Source: an uncultured Spirochaetales bacterium (GTDB lineage Bacteria; Spirochaetota; Spirochaetia; Sphaerochaetales; Sphaerochaetaceae). From it: a stretch of 64,000 nt of DNA. The stretch covers positions 62,001 to 126,000 of the forward strand of contig CASFDA010000031.1 of NCBI GenBank assembly GCA_949293335.1, read 5' to 3'. Positions 8,686 to 17,346 of this stretch are shown here, piece by piece (within the stretch, counting starts at the first letter, position 1; every line of letters begins with the position of its first letter). The notes beneath the pieces are model-generated. The model ran no database searches, was not told where the DNA came from, and saw nothing but the letters and a program-made list of their open reading frames with translations. Position numbers and translations under genes: made by a program.

Positions 8686-8791
8686 TAATGCATAACGGTT
8701 GGATGCGGATTGATAAAAAATGGGAATCGATCATCCGCACTTTCGGCTTCTTTCTATAGATAATCCAAAGGAGGAAAGCCCTAATTAAAAA
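8686..8791 (-). other. structured trailer between the initiator tRNA and its terminator
   Basis: About 105 bases follow the tRNA 3' end before the terminator. They contain TGCGGAT and ATCCGCA arms (seven-base complement, extended by GAT with one bulge) and no open frame. It may be a precursor trailer or a small RNA released by tRNA processing. Confidence 0.35.
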
Positions 8792-8864
8792 TAGCAGGGG
8801 TAGGACTCGAACCTACGGCCTCCGGGTTATGAGCCCGACGAGCTGCCAACTGCTCTACCCTGCG
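8792..8864 (-). tRNA. initiator tRNA-Met (anticodon CAU)
   Basis: 73 bases fold as a tRNA. There is a seven-base acceptor stem with an unpaired first position (C1 opposite U72), D-stem GAGC/GCTC, an anticodon stem with three consecutive G-C pairs next to the loop CTCATAA, and T-stem GTAGG/CCTAC with loop TTCGAGT. The 1-72 mismatch and the three G-C pairs are the hallmarks of the initiator species rather than elongator Met. CCA is not encoded, and a T-run follows directly. Confidence 0.93.
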
Positions 8865-8878
8865 TCGACTACTGTATG

Positions 8879-8908
8879 AATATACACAGCAAATTGAGAA
8901 AATGTCAA
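8879..8908 (-). promoter_or_regulatory. promoter of the initiator tRNA
   Basis: TTGACA (complement of 8903-8908) and TATATT (8879-8884) are 18 bases apart, which puts the start of transcription about eight bases before the tRNA. Both hexamers are close to consensus. Confidence 0.65.
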
Positions 8909-8912
8909 TAGG

Positions 8913-8939
8913 AAAAACCCATTTTGAATAAAAATGGGT
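8913..8939 (-). terminator. intrinsic terminator (second of a tandem pair)
   Basis: ACCCATTTT (8917-8925) pairs with AAAATGGGT (8931-8939), a nine-base stem with a five-base loop. On the minus strand it is followed by TTTTT. It backs up the terminator at 8992-9027 and insulates the tRNA promoter from the sugar-import operon. Confidence 0.6.
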
Positions 8940-8991
8940 CTCTAAGTTACATATTTTAAACTATGAATATATAATTTGGTTACAATTTTTC

Positions 8992-9027
8992 AAAAAAATT
9001 TGATCTGAAGAGGCAATGCCTCTCCAG
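8992..9027 (-). terminator. terminator of the LacI-regulated ABC operon
   Basis: A ten-base stem (9005-9014 with 9018-9027, one G-U pair) with a three-base loop is followed on the minus strand, after a few bases, by seven Ts. It lies just after the binding-protein stop codon. Confidence 0.8.
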
Positions 9028-9039
9028 ACCATCCTTCTT

Positions 9040-9963
9040 TTAGTGCCACTCGAGGAAGTCCTGAGCGTTTTCTGCTGTAACGATCTCACAATCTGTGTAG
9101 ATGATAGGTTCTACGCTCTCTCCATTCATGTGCTTGATGATATAGTCAACAGCAGTTGTACCCATAAGCCTCGGCTGCTGAGCAACTGTCATGTCCATAA
9201 CTCCATCGAGAATAGCCTGAGCACCTTCTGGAGATCCGTCAAATCCAGCGACGATGATCTTGTCATTGAGACCTCTAGCAGCAACAGCCTGTCCTGCACC
9301 CTGAGCCATCTGGTCATCGCAGCAGAATATGCCGACGAGATCTGGATATGCTGTGAGGAAGTTCTCAGCAACAGTCATTGAAGTTCCCATATCGCCATTG
9401 CCGTAATCAGCTGTCACAACCTCAACATTAGGATAGTTCACGATCTCTTCCATGAAGCCCTGGTAGCGAGCTGTCGTAGCTGCGTTTCCAGCAGCTCCGT
9501 CGATGATCGCAACCTGTCCTGTGACATTCTCTCCGAACCATTTTGCAGCAAGCTGTCCGCCAGCGAAGTTATCAGTTCCGATATATGAGACATAATCAGA
9601 TTCATCAGCTCCGCTATCTACCAAGAACACAGGAATGCCCTGACTTGCAGCTGTGTTGATTGAATTAACGACAGCAGTCGAGTCATTTGGAATGAGGACG
9701 AGGTAATCAACTCCCTGTGCGATGAATGCTTCTATGATGCTGATCTGTCTGTCTACCTCGATCGAAGAATCCGGTGCATTTGACCTGAATGTGAATCCAT
9801 TGGCCTCTGCTGCTTCCTGTATTGCATCATTGATAGCAACAAAGTAAGGGTTTCCGAACTGCTTCGGAACGAATGCAATTGTCTTCCCATCTCCAGGACC
9901 AGCTGCAAAAACAGTACCCATGATGGTCAGCAGCACTACCATAACGATAAGAACTTTTTTCAT
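9040..9963 (-). CDS. ribose-type ABC importer, periplasmic binding protein
   Basis: A 307-residue periplasmic sugar-binding protein of the RbsB class (Peripla_BP_4). It has a signal peptide with likely cleavage after TVFA and no lipobox cysteine. The mature part starts GKTIAFVPKQFGNPYF, has the DRQISIIEAFIAQGVDYLVL pattern at the first lobe and IVAGFDGSPEG near the hinge. It is the last gene of an operon with LacI regulator, amidohydrolase, ATPase and permease. AAAGGAGG lies six bases before the ATG. A copy of the operon's LacI operator sits in the 41-base gap upstream, so this gene may also be controlled separately. The ligand is unknown. Confidence 0.92.
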   Translation of the reverse strand: MKKVLIVMVVLLTIMGTVFAAGPGDGKTIAFVPKQFGNPYFVAINDAIQEAAEANGFTFRSNAPDSSIEVDRQISIIEAFIAQGVDYLVLIPNDSTAVVNSINTAASQGIPVFLVDSGADESDYVSYIGTDNFAGGQLAAKWFGENVTGQVAIIDGAAGNAATTARYQGFMEEIVNYPNVEVVTADYGNGDMGTSMTVAENFLTAYPDLVGIFCCDDQMAQGAGQAVAARGLNDKIIVAGFDGSPEGAQAILDGVMDMTVAQQPRLMGTTAVDYIIKHMNGESVEPIIYTDCEIVTAENAQDFLEWH

Positions 9964-9995
9964 CTTGTGCCTCCTTTTACAAGACTAAAAATTAT

Positions 9996-10009
9996 TTAAA
10001 CGTTTTACC
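9996..10009. promoter_or_regulatory. LacI-family operator, copy A
   Basis: The 14-mer TTAAACGTTTTACC occurs here, overlapping the permease stop codon and about 33 bases before the binding-protein ATG. It is identical to copy C at the operon promoter (opposite orientation) and nearly identical to copy B inside the lacI-type gene. The centre AAACGTTT is the usual core of LacI-family sites. Confidence 0.7.
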
Positions 10010-10985
10010 TATCGGTAATACGTTGTCTAACAACATCGAAAGTAACAGCAATGACAATGATTGCGCCTACAACGATCTGTGTGAAATAACTACCAACGCC
10101 AATGATAACGAGACCATTTCTGATGATAGTGATGATCACAGCACCAATAAGTGTTCCGAGGACTCCTCCTTCTCCACCCTGCAAGCTGGTACCACCAACA
10201 ACCGCAGCTGCGATTGCCTCCATCTCATAACCATTTCCTGCAGTAGGCTGAGCCGCAGTGAGACGTGCGAGATAGACAACGCCAGCAAGTGCGACACAGA
10301 GAGATGACAGCATATAGCTGATAATGAGAGTCTTCTCGACCTTCACGCCTGAGAGACGTGCAGAGACAGAGTTTGATCCGACTGCAAAGATAGCTCTTCC
10401 TGTTGCTGTCTTCTTGAGCATGAAGATCGCCAAGATACCAACGACTACGAATATATAGACAGGGAAAGGCACTCCAAAGAGGAAGCCCTGTCCGAGGAAC
10501 TTGAACGCCTCAGCTCCCTTCACATTGACCTGCGTCGAATTTGTGATCCAGAGGGTAATGCCCCTGACGATATACATCGTTCCAAGCGTCATGATGAACG
10601 CCGGAATCCTGACATATGCGATCATGACACCATTGAGTACGCCGATGAGGATACCGACAGCAAGTGCCGCGATTATAGCTACCCACATATTGCCTGTCGC
10701 ATTGATCACCTTGGCGCAGATGACAGCAGCAAAAGCAAGGACAGATCCTTGTCCGAGATCTATTCCTCCCGTGAGGATGACGAATGTCATTCCTGTGCCC
10801 ATAATTGCATAGACAGCTGCCTGTCTCAGAATGTTCATGACATTGTATGTACTGAGGAAGTTGTCACTCAGCAGCGTGAAGAACAGGACTACAAGAATAA
10901 GCGGCAAAAGCGCGCTCAAGCCCTGGACTTGCTGAAACTTCCTATATGCCATCTTCAGCTGACTGTTGTTGTCAAGCAGTTTCAT
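10005..10985 (-). CDS. ribose-type ABC importer, permease
   Basis: An inner-membrane permease of the RbsC class (BPD_transp_2), about 326 residues with roughly ten hydrophobic segments. Diagnostic stretches are the early TGGIDLGQGSVLAFAAV motif and the late AIAAAVVGGTSLQGGEGGVLGTLIGA motif. The frame is open further upstream, but the ATG at 10985 has GGAGG eight bases before it and gives the expected N-terminus. It overlaps the end of the ATPase gene by 14 bases, so the two are translationally coupled. Confidence 0.93.
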   Translation of the reverse strand: MKLLDNNSQLKMAYRKFQQVQGLSALLPLILVVLFFTLLSDNFLSTYNVMNILRQAAVYAIMGTGMTFVILTGGIDLGQGSVLAFAAVICAKVINATGNMWVAIIAALAVGILIGVLNGVMIAYVRIPAFIMTLGTMYIVRGITLWITNSTQVNVKGAEAFKFLGQGFLFGVPFPVYIFVVVGILAIFMLKKTATGRAIFAVGSNSVSARLSGVKVEKTLIISYMLSSLCVALAGVVYLARLTAAQPTAGNGYEMEAIAAAVVGGTSLQGGEGGVLGTLIGAVIITIIRNGLVIIGVGSYFTQIVVGAIIVIAVTFDVVRQRITDR

Positions 10986-12489
10986 TATCTTTTCCTCCCA
11001 TCGCGTAATACATGATCTTTTCCTGTGTCGCATCCTTGATATCAAGGAACTTCACTATCTCACCTTCCCTGAACACTGCGATCCGGTCTGAAATGCCCAG
11101 TATCTCCGGGAGTTCAGATGAAATCACTATGATTGCATTTCCTTCTTCTGCAAGCGAATTGATCAGCTTGTAGACCTCTGTCTTCGCACCGACGTCGATA
11201 CCTCTTGTAGGCTCATCGAATATATACACATCGGATCCTCGAAGAAGCCATTTTGCGAATACGACTTTCTGCTGGTTTCCTCCAGAGAGATACATGACAG
11301 CCCTGTCGATCGATGGAAGTTTGATCTTCAACCTCTCAACATATGCATTCACGGTCTCCCTCTCTTTCTTTGAAGAAAGAATTCCATTGACCTTTACCTT
11401 GTCCAGTGATGCGGATACTGTATTCCATGACACCGACTTTGTGAGGAACAATCCCTCTTCCTTCCTGTTCTCTGTAAGAAATCCGATCCCATTCTTTATC
11501 GCATCTGTAGGAGACGATATCCTGACTTCCTTGCCATCTTTCAAAATCGTACCGGACTTCTTTTTCGAAAAACCGAAGATTGCCTTCGCTGTCTCAGTAC
11601 GTCCTGACCCGACGAGTCCGGAAAAGCCAAGGACTTCACCCTTACGTACAGAGAAGCTCACGTTCTTCACAGTCTTTGTATCTGCAAGATCCTTCACTTC
11701 AAGCGCGACAGGACCAAGTTCTGCATGCCTTTCCGGATAGATCTGGACAAGAGGTCTTCCGACAACATATGAGATTATGTCATCGATATTAGTATTCCTC
11801 ACATCGTCGATGTACTTGATGTATTTCCCGTCACGAAGGATCGACGCGTCATCTCCGATTTCCTTGATCTCCTCCATTCGGTGTGAAATATAGATGAACG
11901 TCACACCCTTTTCCTTCATAGTCCGTATGATCTGGAAAAGATTTTCGATCTCCTTGTCGGAAAGCGATGATGTCGGTTCGTCGAGAATGACAAACTTCGG
12001 ACTCTGGGAAAACATCTTTACAATCTCGACAATCTGCTGTTCTGCAACAGATAGTCTATTGACCCTGATATTCGGATCCAGTGTTATTCCAAGTTCCTCG
12101 GACCATCTTATTGTCTCTTCTTCCATCTTCCTGAAGTCAAGCATTCCGCTTTTCTTCTTGATCTCCCTCGAGAGGAAAACATTCTCGGCTATAGTGAGAT
12201 GCGGAACGAGACTGTTTTCCTGGAAGACTGTACCTATCCCTTTTTTCCTCGTGATCCAGATATCACGATTCTTCAGTTCTTCCCCGTCAAAGAAGATACT
12301 TCCGGAATCCTCCTTCAAAACACCTGTGAGGATTTTTATCAAAGTGGATTTCCCCGCACCATTCTCACCGAGAAGACAGTGTACAGTCCCCCTCTTTACA
12401 GAAAAGGAGACATCTTCAAGTGCATATACTCCCGAGAAAGCTTTTGTTATATTCCGGAATTCTACTATCGGGCAATCCTTACCTTCCAT
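10972..12489 (-). CDS. ribose-type ABC importer, double ATPase
   Basis: A cytoplasmic ATPase of the RbsA/MglA class with 505 residues and two cassettes. The first has intact Walker A (GENGAGKST), the LSVAEQQ signature and LDEPTSSL. The second has the degenerate Walker A (GLVGSGRTE) typical of the class and a LSGGNQQK signature. AAGGAGGG precedes the ATG. It sits between the amidohydrolase and permease genes in a five-gene operon. The substrate is not revealed by sequence. The amidohydrolase neighbour argues for something other than plain ribose. Confidence 0.93.
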   Translation of the reverse strand: MEGKDCPIVEFRNITKAFSGVYALEDVSFSVKRGTVHCLLGENGAGKSTLIKILTGVLKEDSGSIFFDGEELKNRDIWITRKKGIGTVFQENSLVPHLTIAENVFLSREIKKKSGMLDFRKMEEETIRWSEELGITLDPNIRVNRLSVAEQQIVEIVKMFSQSPKFVILDEPTSSLSDKEIENLFQIIRTMKEKGVTFIYISHRMEEIKEIGDDASILRDGKYIKYIDDVRNTNIDDIISYVVGRPLVQIYPERHAELGPVALEVKDLADTKTVKNVSFSVRKGEVLGFSGLVGSGRTETAKAIFGFSKKKSGTILKDGKEVRISSPTDAIKNGIGFLTENRKEEGLFLTKSVSWNTVSASLDKVKVNGILSSKKERETVNAYVERLKIKLPSIDRAVMYLSGGNQQKVVFAKWLLRGSDVYIFDEPTRGIDVGAKTEVYKLINSLAEEGNAIIVISSELPEILGISDRIAVFREGEIVKFLDIKDATQEKIMYYAMGGKDNETA

Positions 12490-12525
12490 GTAGCTCCCTC
12501 CTTTTTTCTGCTTGAAAAGATAAAG

Positions 12526-13473
12526 TTATTTTCCGAACCAGAACTTGTCCGCTGTCTTTCCCATCAGATTCTCAAGCTCCTCATCGGTAAGGAAGTCAGA
12601 GTGCCTTGTAATGCACTCCACATGCTGCTGATATGTACATGCCAGAAGTACAGTCGGCGCATCGGTTCCCCACATCACACGATCGAGGACTCCCATCGTC
12701 TTGGCAGTCTTCAGGACATCCTGGATTCCTGGCCATGGATACTCTTCTCCAGCCCTGGTAAAGAGCATTGGAAGGCCCGAACAGTCAAAATGCACTGTGT
12801 CGTTATATTCGACTATAGAGAGTGTCTTCTTGAGACTATCGAGAGTCTTCGCCTCTTTCGGATCCCAAAGTCTGCTAACTCCCATATGAGGAAGCATGAT
12901 CTTCATCTTCGGATAACGTTTCGCGACTTCAAGAAGATCATCAATCGGGAAATCATCAGGTCCGTCTCCCCATCCGAGATCCAGCATGAAGAATGCGTCA
13001 TGATCCATGATCGTCTCAAATACGAACTGATTCTCAGGTGCTGTCATGTCAAAAGGCGTATCAGGGGATTCGAACTTGAGTCCTTTGTACTTGTATCTGT
13101 CAAGGCAAAGTGATGCCTCTTCCAGAAAAGCCTTCTTGTCCTGTGGATTGGCAAGGCCTACAGTCACGTAACGCTCTGGTTCCTTGGCAATGATCTCATT
13201 GATATATTCGTACTGCTCTCCATAGCAAGGGGTTTGCAGCAGGACCGCCTTATCAAAACCGAGAAGCTTCTCATATGTCTTGAACACTCCTATTGTAAAC
13301 GAAGAATCAACGTTGTCTGGAGGAAGGAACTGAACTTCCTCATCTCCAATCAGGATGCGGCCATAGCCGATTCCCCTCAGCTTCTTCGTATCGAACCGCC
13401 TGCCATGAAGCTTCTGCCACACATGGCCATGCGCTTCAATGAAAAGCATCTCTTTTCCTCTCAGATTGATCAT
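12526..13473 (-). CDS. amidohydrolase-family metal-dependent hydrolase
   Basis: A 315-residue TIM-barrel hydrolase of the amidohydrolase-2 family (PF04909-like). The N-terminal HxH equivalent reads EAHGHVW. Later metal or active-site segments are DLGWGDGPDD, IMLPHMG and the terminal MWGTDAPT, where the Asp ends the barrel. Members hydrolyse or decarboxylate lactones and aromatic or sugar acids. GAGGAGG lies six bases before the ATG. Its place between the LacI-type regulator and the importer suggests that it acts on the imported compound, for example a sugar lactone, which is an inference. Confidence 0.82.
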   Translation of the reverse strand: MINLRGKEMLFIEAHGHVWQKLHGRRFDTKKLRGIGYGRILIGDEEVQFLPPDNVDSSFTIGVFKTYEKLLGFDKAVLLQTPCYGEQYEYINEIIAKEPERYVTVGLANPQDKKAFLEEASLCLDRYKYKGLKFESPDTPFDMTAPENQFVFETIMDHDAFFMLDLGWGDGPDDFPIDDLLEVAKRYPKMKIMLPHMGVSRLWDPKEAKTLDSLKKTLSIVEYNDTVHFDCSGLPMLFTRAGEEYPWPGIQDVLKTAKTMGVLDRVMWGTDAPTVLLACTYQQHVECITRHSDFLTDEELENLMGKTADKFWFGK

Positions 13474-13505
13474 AAAAACCTCCTCAGGACTTTGTGTCCC
13501 CTATC

Positions 13506-14543
13506 TCATTTCCTCAGGTTCCTCACGGATTCCCTTGGTATATATTCAAATGGAAGCAGAATTCCCGGCTCCTTGATGTCTTCTCCATCGATGACATTCT
13601 TGAGAAGTCTCATCGATGCAGATCCTATCTCGAGCTTAGGCTGCCTTATTGTCGTGATCGACGGGTTGATCATCCCGGATATCTCGATATCGTCATATCC
13701 TGCGACACTGAGTTCCGATGGAACTGCGATACCAAGCGAAGAAGCGCTCCTGATGCATTCGATCGCATCGGCATCTCCACCGATCGCAAAGACAGCACTG
13801 GGCCGCTTATCACTATTCCAGATCCTCTCCAGCGTGTTATGTATTGCCTTCGGATCAGAAATTGGAAATGTTTCCACAACAGCATCCAGTCCATGCGCGT
13901 TCATTGCCTCCATGTAGCCACGCATTCTCTCCTTGACAATGTATACAGGAAGAGATGGCATTACGCATGTGATGGCAGTGTGTCCAAGCTGTATCAGATT
14001 CTCAGTCATGCAATAACCAGCTCCGAAATTGTCAATGCCAACGAACGGGCAATCAGACTCACTTTCGTAACGGTCAATGCGAATGACTGGGATTCCGAGA
14101 TTGATTAAACGTTTTACTATTTCTTTCTCTTCGTCATCTTCAGAATAAACCCCACAGAGAGCGACACCTGAAATACCAAAGGAGATCATGGTCTCAACAA
14201 AGGATTTCTCCTTATTGATATCGTTATCAGAATTGAAGTAGATGACATTGTATCCAAGATCATTAGCCTGATTGGTAAACCCAGTCGCGACCTCTGGATA
14301 GAAGCTGTTCATAAGGGATGGAAGAATAAGGCTCACAGCAGGAAGCGCTTTACCTCGCATCTGACGGGCAAAAGATGCAGGACGGTAATTCAATGTCCGA
14401 ACTGCCTCCATTACCCTTTTGTTTGTCTCTGCGGAAAATCTATTGTTGCTGGGATCTTTGAGGATGCAAGAGACAGTAGCTACAGAAACATTAGTGGCTC
14501 TCGCTACATCTGTTATAGTTGCCCTATTCTCTTTTTTTATCAT
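13506..14543 (-). CDS. LacI-family transcriptional regulator
   Basis: A 345-residue LacI/PurR-type repressor. The N-terminal helix-turn-helix reads ATITDVARATNVSVATVS, with the hinge helix at NYRPASFARQMR. The rest is a periplasmic-binding-protein-like ligand domain (PALPAVSLILPSLMNSFYPE at its start). It is the first gene of the operon it most likely controls. The promoter just upstream carries a perfect copy of a LacI-type operator, and another copy lies between the permease and binding-protein genes. A third copy is inside this gene. The effector is unknown. Confidence 0.93.
   Translation of the reverse strand: MIKKENRATITDVARATNVSVATVSCILKDPSNNRFSAETNKRVMEAVRTLNYRPASFARQMRGKALPAVSLILPSLMNSFYPEVATGFTNQANDLGYNVIYFNSDNDINKEKSFVETMISFGISGVALCGVYSEDDEEKEIVKRLINLGIPVIRIDRYESESDCPFVGIDNFGAGYCMTENLIQLGHTAITCVMPSLPVYIVKERMRGYMEAMNAHGLDAVVETFPISDPKAIHNTLERIWNSDKRPSAVFAIGGDADAIECIRSASSLGIAVPSELSVAGYDDIEISGMINPSITTIRQPKLEIGSASMRLLKNVIDGEDIKEPGILLPFEYIPRESVRNLRK
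14105..14117. promoter_or_regulatory. LacI-family operator, copy B (inside the regulator gene)
   Basis: TTAAACGTTTTAC lies within the regulator coding sequence, about 430 bases into it, where it encodes the VKRLIN region. It matches copies A and C in 13 positions. It could act as a roadblock or looping site, or be a coincidence of coding. Confidence 0.45.
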
Positions 14544-14558
14544 GAAGACCTCGTTTAA

Positions 14559-14572
14559 GGTAAAACGTTTAA
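14559..14572. promoter_or_regulatory. LacI-family operator, copy C (operon promoter)
   Basis: The complement reads TTAAACGTTTTACC, identical to copy A. It starts about three bases after the predicted transcription start of the operon. A weaker variant (TTAAACGCT, 14585-14593) lies at the upstream edge of the -10, so two sites may clamp the promoter. Confidence 0.75.
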
Positions 14573-14581
14573 CTAAAATAA

Positions 14582-14610
14582 ATGTTAAACGCTCATTCCC
14601 GCGCTGTCAA
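14582..14610 (-). promoter_or_regulatory. promoter of the LacI-amidohydrolase-ABC operon
   Basis: TTGACA (complement of 14605-14610) and TAACAT (14582-14587) are 17 bases apart. The predicted start is near 14575, right next to operator copy C. This is the standard architecture of a repressed promoter. Confidence 0.75.
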
Positions 14611-14640
14611 ACTTTTTTTGATCATTTTTTGAAACTGATG

Positions 14641-15132
14641 CTATTCGTCATCCTCATCAAAGATCCATGATGAAAAGTCATCTTCCTCCCCAGCAGGGAT
14701 TGTAGAGTCCTCGATGACCGAAGAAAGGAAAGGATAGACTTCATCTTCATCAAGAGAACCGAGATATGGCCCGATATCCTCCCTTTCCGAGTTTCCATAC
14801 AAGATCAGATGGGGTTCAAGTATATGGCCTTTCACATTATGCTCGCTCTGGAGAGTGCGAAGCGGTGTTCCTGTCGCGTATGAAATCAATCGCAAGTCAA
14901 TGGCCTCTATTGATGCAGTATGTATGGCCTTCCCATCTTTCATCAGTGTGGCAGAATAAAGGAGCGCGACCATCGCATCCTCGCCCACAGGGACAGGATT
15001 CTTCTGCAGGAGGATCGAGAAATCCTCATCAAACGGGCAAGGCACGACCTTCCACTTTCCACTTTTCAGATCCGGAAGTGTAGGATAATCTCTCACTGTA
15101 AGTTCTGATGCATTGTTTTTGTCTATGATCAT
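14641..15132 (-). CDS. hypothetical acidic protein
   Basis: A 163-residue protein that I do not recognise. It is acidic, with no signal peptide or membrane segment, and ends in a run of Asp/Glu. The middle (MVALLYSATLMKDGKAIHTA) looks like a beta-rich core. The start codon overlaps the stop of the membrane-protein gene before it (ATGA), so it belongs to the hydrolase-YihY operon as its last gene. No function is assigned. Confidence 0.75.
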   Translation of the reverse strand: MIIDKNNASELTVRDYPTLPDLKSGKWKVVPCPFDEDFSILLQKNPVPVGEDAMVALLYSATLMKDGKAIHTASIEAIDLRLISYATGTPLRTLQSEHNVKGHILEPHLILYGNSEREDIGPYLGSLDEDEVYPFLSSVIEDSTIPAGEEDDFSSWIFDEDDE

Positions 15133-16397
15133 AACCTCTCCATAATATTCTCTATCGACACGTTCTCAAGTCCCCTGAGCCCCTTTTCTTCCAGCTCGAG
15201 GGCAACAGCCTCCCCCATCGTGACAACTGTATGGTCCTCATCCTTGTCGTTTCCATAAAGGAGACGGACGACATCAATCAGATATATCTGATCAAGAGGA
15301 CGGGCAGGAACGAAGCTGCTCCTCTGGGTATTTGTAGCAAGAATCAATCCACCATCTTCAAAACAATTCAGAAAACCATAGAGCCGGTTATTCGGGATAC
15401 CTAGCTTGCGCGTAAGTTCCTTCTCTCCCATCGCTCCCTCACCTTTCTTGTACTTGTCGCTGATCAGGATGAGAAGATTCACGCCTTCTGTCATCTGATT
15501 CATCGGTGATTCCGGCCTTCCCTTCGCCTGTCCGGTTTCCGGACGGAACTGATGGACATAAGTGACCTCTGCAGAGACCATCAGGATATACCAGACGATA
15601 TATAGATACAGCAGGAACACGAAAAGCGATGCAAGAGAACCGTAGAGGAGCGAATAACTCACGCTGGTTGTCATGATCGAATTGAAGATCATGGTGGCAA
15701 TATAGATGCTGACGCACCCCGTAGTTGCTCCGACAGACGCACTCCTTTTCCTCACTTTCACATTCGGAACGAAGAACAGGAGGAAGAAAAGCACAAGCCA
15801 GACAAGGCCGAACATCACAAGCGCAGAAAGAACCGAAAAACTGGCAGTCGCATTTCCATCGCTTACGATGAACTTCAGGAGTACTGAGATCCGGGATGTT
15901 ATTCCCATAAGTATGATCACAAGAAAAGCTGCGACGACAAGGACTGTGAGGAATGTCATAAGCCTCCTGAGCGTCCCGACCTGTGGTCTTGTCCTGTATA
16001 TCTGATTCATCAATGTATAGATCTTGTTGATCAGAAACACACTGGTGAATATGAAAGAGACAAAACCGGCAACACCCAAAGATACAGCCCGTCCCTCAAA
16101 ACTGGAGAAGAAAGTCAGAAGACTTGCCGCATTCTCCTCTCCCATCGTGCTCACAAAGAAATCAGAAAGGATCGACAAGAACGATTCAAGCATCCCGAAT
16201 GCAGAAAAGAATGCAAAGAGGAATGTGAATCCAGGTATTATTGCAACCAGAGTGGAGTAAACCATTCCAGATGCCATCAGACTCACATTGTCTCTCGAAA
16301 GACGGATAAATGATGTCACTAGAACATGGAAATAGTCCTTCCACCAAATACAGAAGCGGGAAAAAAGGTTGTCAGCCTTCCCTATTATTTCCTTCAT
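15129..16397 (-). CDS. YihY/BrkB family membrane protein with C-terminal winged helix
   Basis: A 422-residue inner-membrane protein of the YihY (formerly RNase BN/BrkB) family. There are about six transmembrane segments between residues 30 and 280, starting with the family-typical MASGMVYSTLVAIIPGFTFLFA, and GSLASLFVFLLYLYIVWYIL near the end of the membrane part. The last 120 residues are soluble and look like a winged helix (KELTRKLGIPNNRLYGFLNCFEDGGLI), an extension seen in some phyla. The function of the family is unsettled. Its start overlaps the hydrolase stop by four bases, and the following acidic protein overlaps its own stop. Confidence 0.85.
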   Translation of the reverse strand: MKEIIGKADNLFSRFCIWWKDYFHVLVTSFIRLSRDNVSLMASGMVYSTLVAIIPGFTFLFAFFSAFGMLESFLSILSDFFVSTMGEENAASLLTFFSSFEGRAVSLGVAGFVSFIFTSVFLINKIYTLMNQIYRTRPQVGTLRRLMTFLTVLVVAAFLVIILMGITSRISVLLKFIVSDGNATASFSVLSALVMFGLVWLVLFFLLFFVPNVKVRKRSASVGATTGCVSIYIATMIFNSIMTTSVSYSLLYGSLASLFVFLLYLYIVWYILMVSAEVTYVHQFRPETGQAKGRPESPMNQMTEGVNLLILISDKYKKGEGAMGEKELTRKLGIPNNRLYGFLNCFEDGGLILATNTQRSSFVPARPLDQIYLIDVVRLLYGNDKDEDHTVVTMGEAVALELEEKGLRGLENVSIENIMERL

Positions 16398-17311
16398 TTC
16401 CCCTCCTCAAGAGATCTATCCAAGAATGAAAGGATATCCGAATACACCTCTTTCTTGCATATTTCATTCAATATTTCGTGTCTTGCGCCATCATACAGTT
16501 TTGCTTCTACTTTATCCATATGATCGCGATAAAGGGCAACCATCTTCTCAAAACCCTTACCTCTATCCCCTACAGGATCATCAGATCCTGACAAGAACAG
16601 GATGGGCATATCTTTTCTCGTTCCCTCTATCACTTCTTTTGAATTCGCTTTTTGGGAAAGGGTGATCAGATCATTATAGAAACTTGAGGTACAGATGAAT
16701 CCGGATTCCTTATCCTCGTCGTATTTTTTCCTCTCTCCTGCATTCCTGCTTATCCATGCGCTTTTTCCCTCTTCTTTCGGGAATCCCTTCACATAAGATG
16801 AGAAAGCAAGCTTATCCATCAGTCTGTCTATGTGGTCACTTCCAAGTACAAGAGAATCGAATGAAGCAACCAGACGACCGAAGATTCCAAGAAGGCCAGG
16901 ATCTGCTCCGCTTCCAATGACGACGCCAGACGAGAAAAGTTCCGGCTCTCTTGAAATGGAGATACGTGTAATGAAGGAACCCATGGAATGGCCTATCACA
17001 ATGTGGGGAAGCTCCGGGTATCTATCAATCATCTTCCTGTCTATTTCCAGAGCATCCCTGACTACGGCCTCTGATCCATTCTGCTCTGCGAAGAAACCAT
17101 ACTTTCCATTTGCGTTCAGCCCATGTCCCTTATGGTCCTGAGCCCAGACGATATAACCATTCTCGGCCAAGAATGATGCAAAATCATTATATCTGGCGCT
17201 ATGCTCTGCCATTCCGTGGTTGATATGGACGCTTCCCTTTTTCCCGCCTTCATCCCACACCCGATATCTGAAAGGACTTCCATCGTCCAGTACAATCTCT
17301 TCTACCTTCAT
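16394..17311 (-). CDS. alpha/beta hydrolase (monoacylglycerol-lipase-like)
   Basis: A serine hydrolase of about 305 residues, alpha/beta fold, like Hydrolase_4 lysophospholipases. The oxyanion region reads HGMAEHSARY, the nucleophile elbow is GHSMGS, the acid lies in GSDDPVGD and the catalytic His in GARHEI. The frame is open upstream, but the ATG at 17311 gives the family N-terminus. There is no ribosome binding site, and TAATAT ends seven bases before the ATG, which hints at a leaderless message. The gene is divergent from the phosphoesterase at 17347 and is first in an operon with yihY. Confidence 0.83.
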   Translation of the reverse strand: MKVEEIVLDDGSPFRYRVWDEGGKKGSVHINHGMAEHSARYNDFASFLAENGYIVWAQDHKGHGLNANGKYGFFAEQNGSEAVVRDALEIDRKMIDRYPELPHIVIGHSMGSFITRISISREPELFSSGVVIGSGADPGLLGIFGRLVASFDSLVLGSDHIDRLMDKLAFSSYVKGFPKEEGKSAWISRNAGERKKYDEDKESGFICTSSFYNDLITLSQKANSKEVIEGTRKDMPILFLSGSDDPVGDRGKGFEKMVALYRDHMDKVEAKLYDGARHEILNEICKKEVYSDILSFLDRSLEEGK

Positions 17312-17346
17312 ACAATTAATATTACAATCACAGAGGGAATAAGGAA

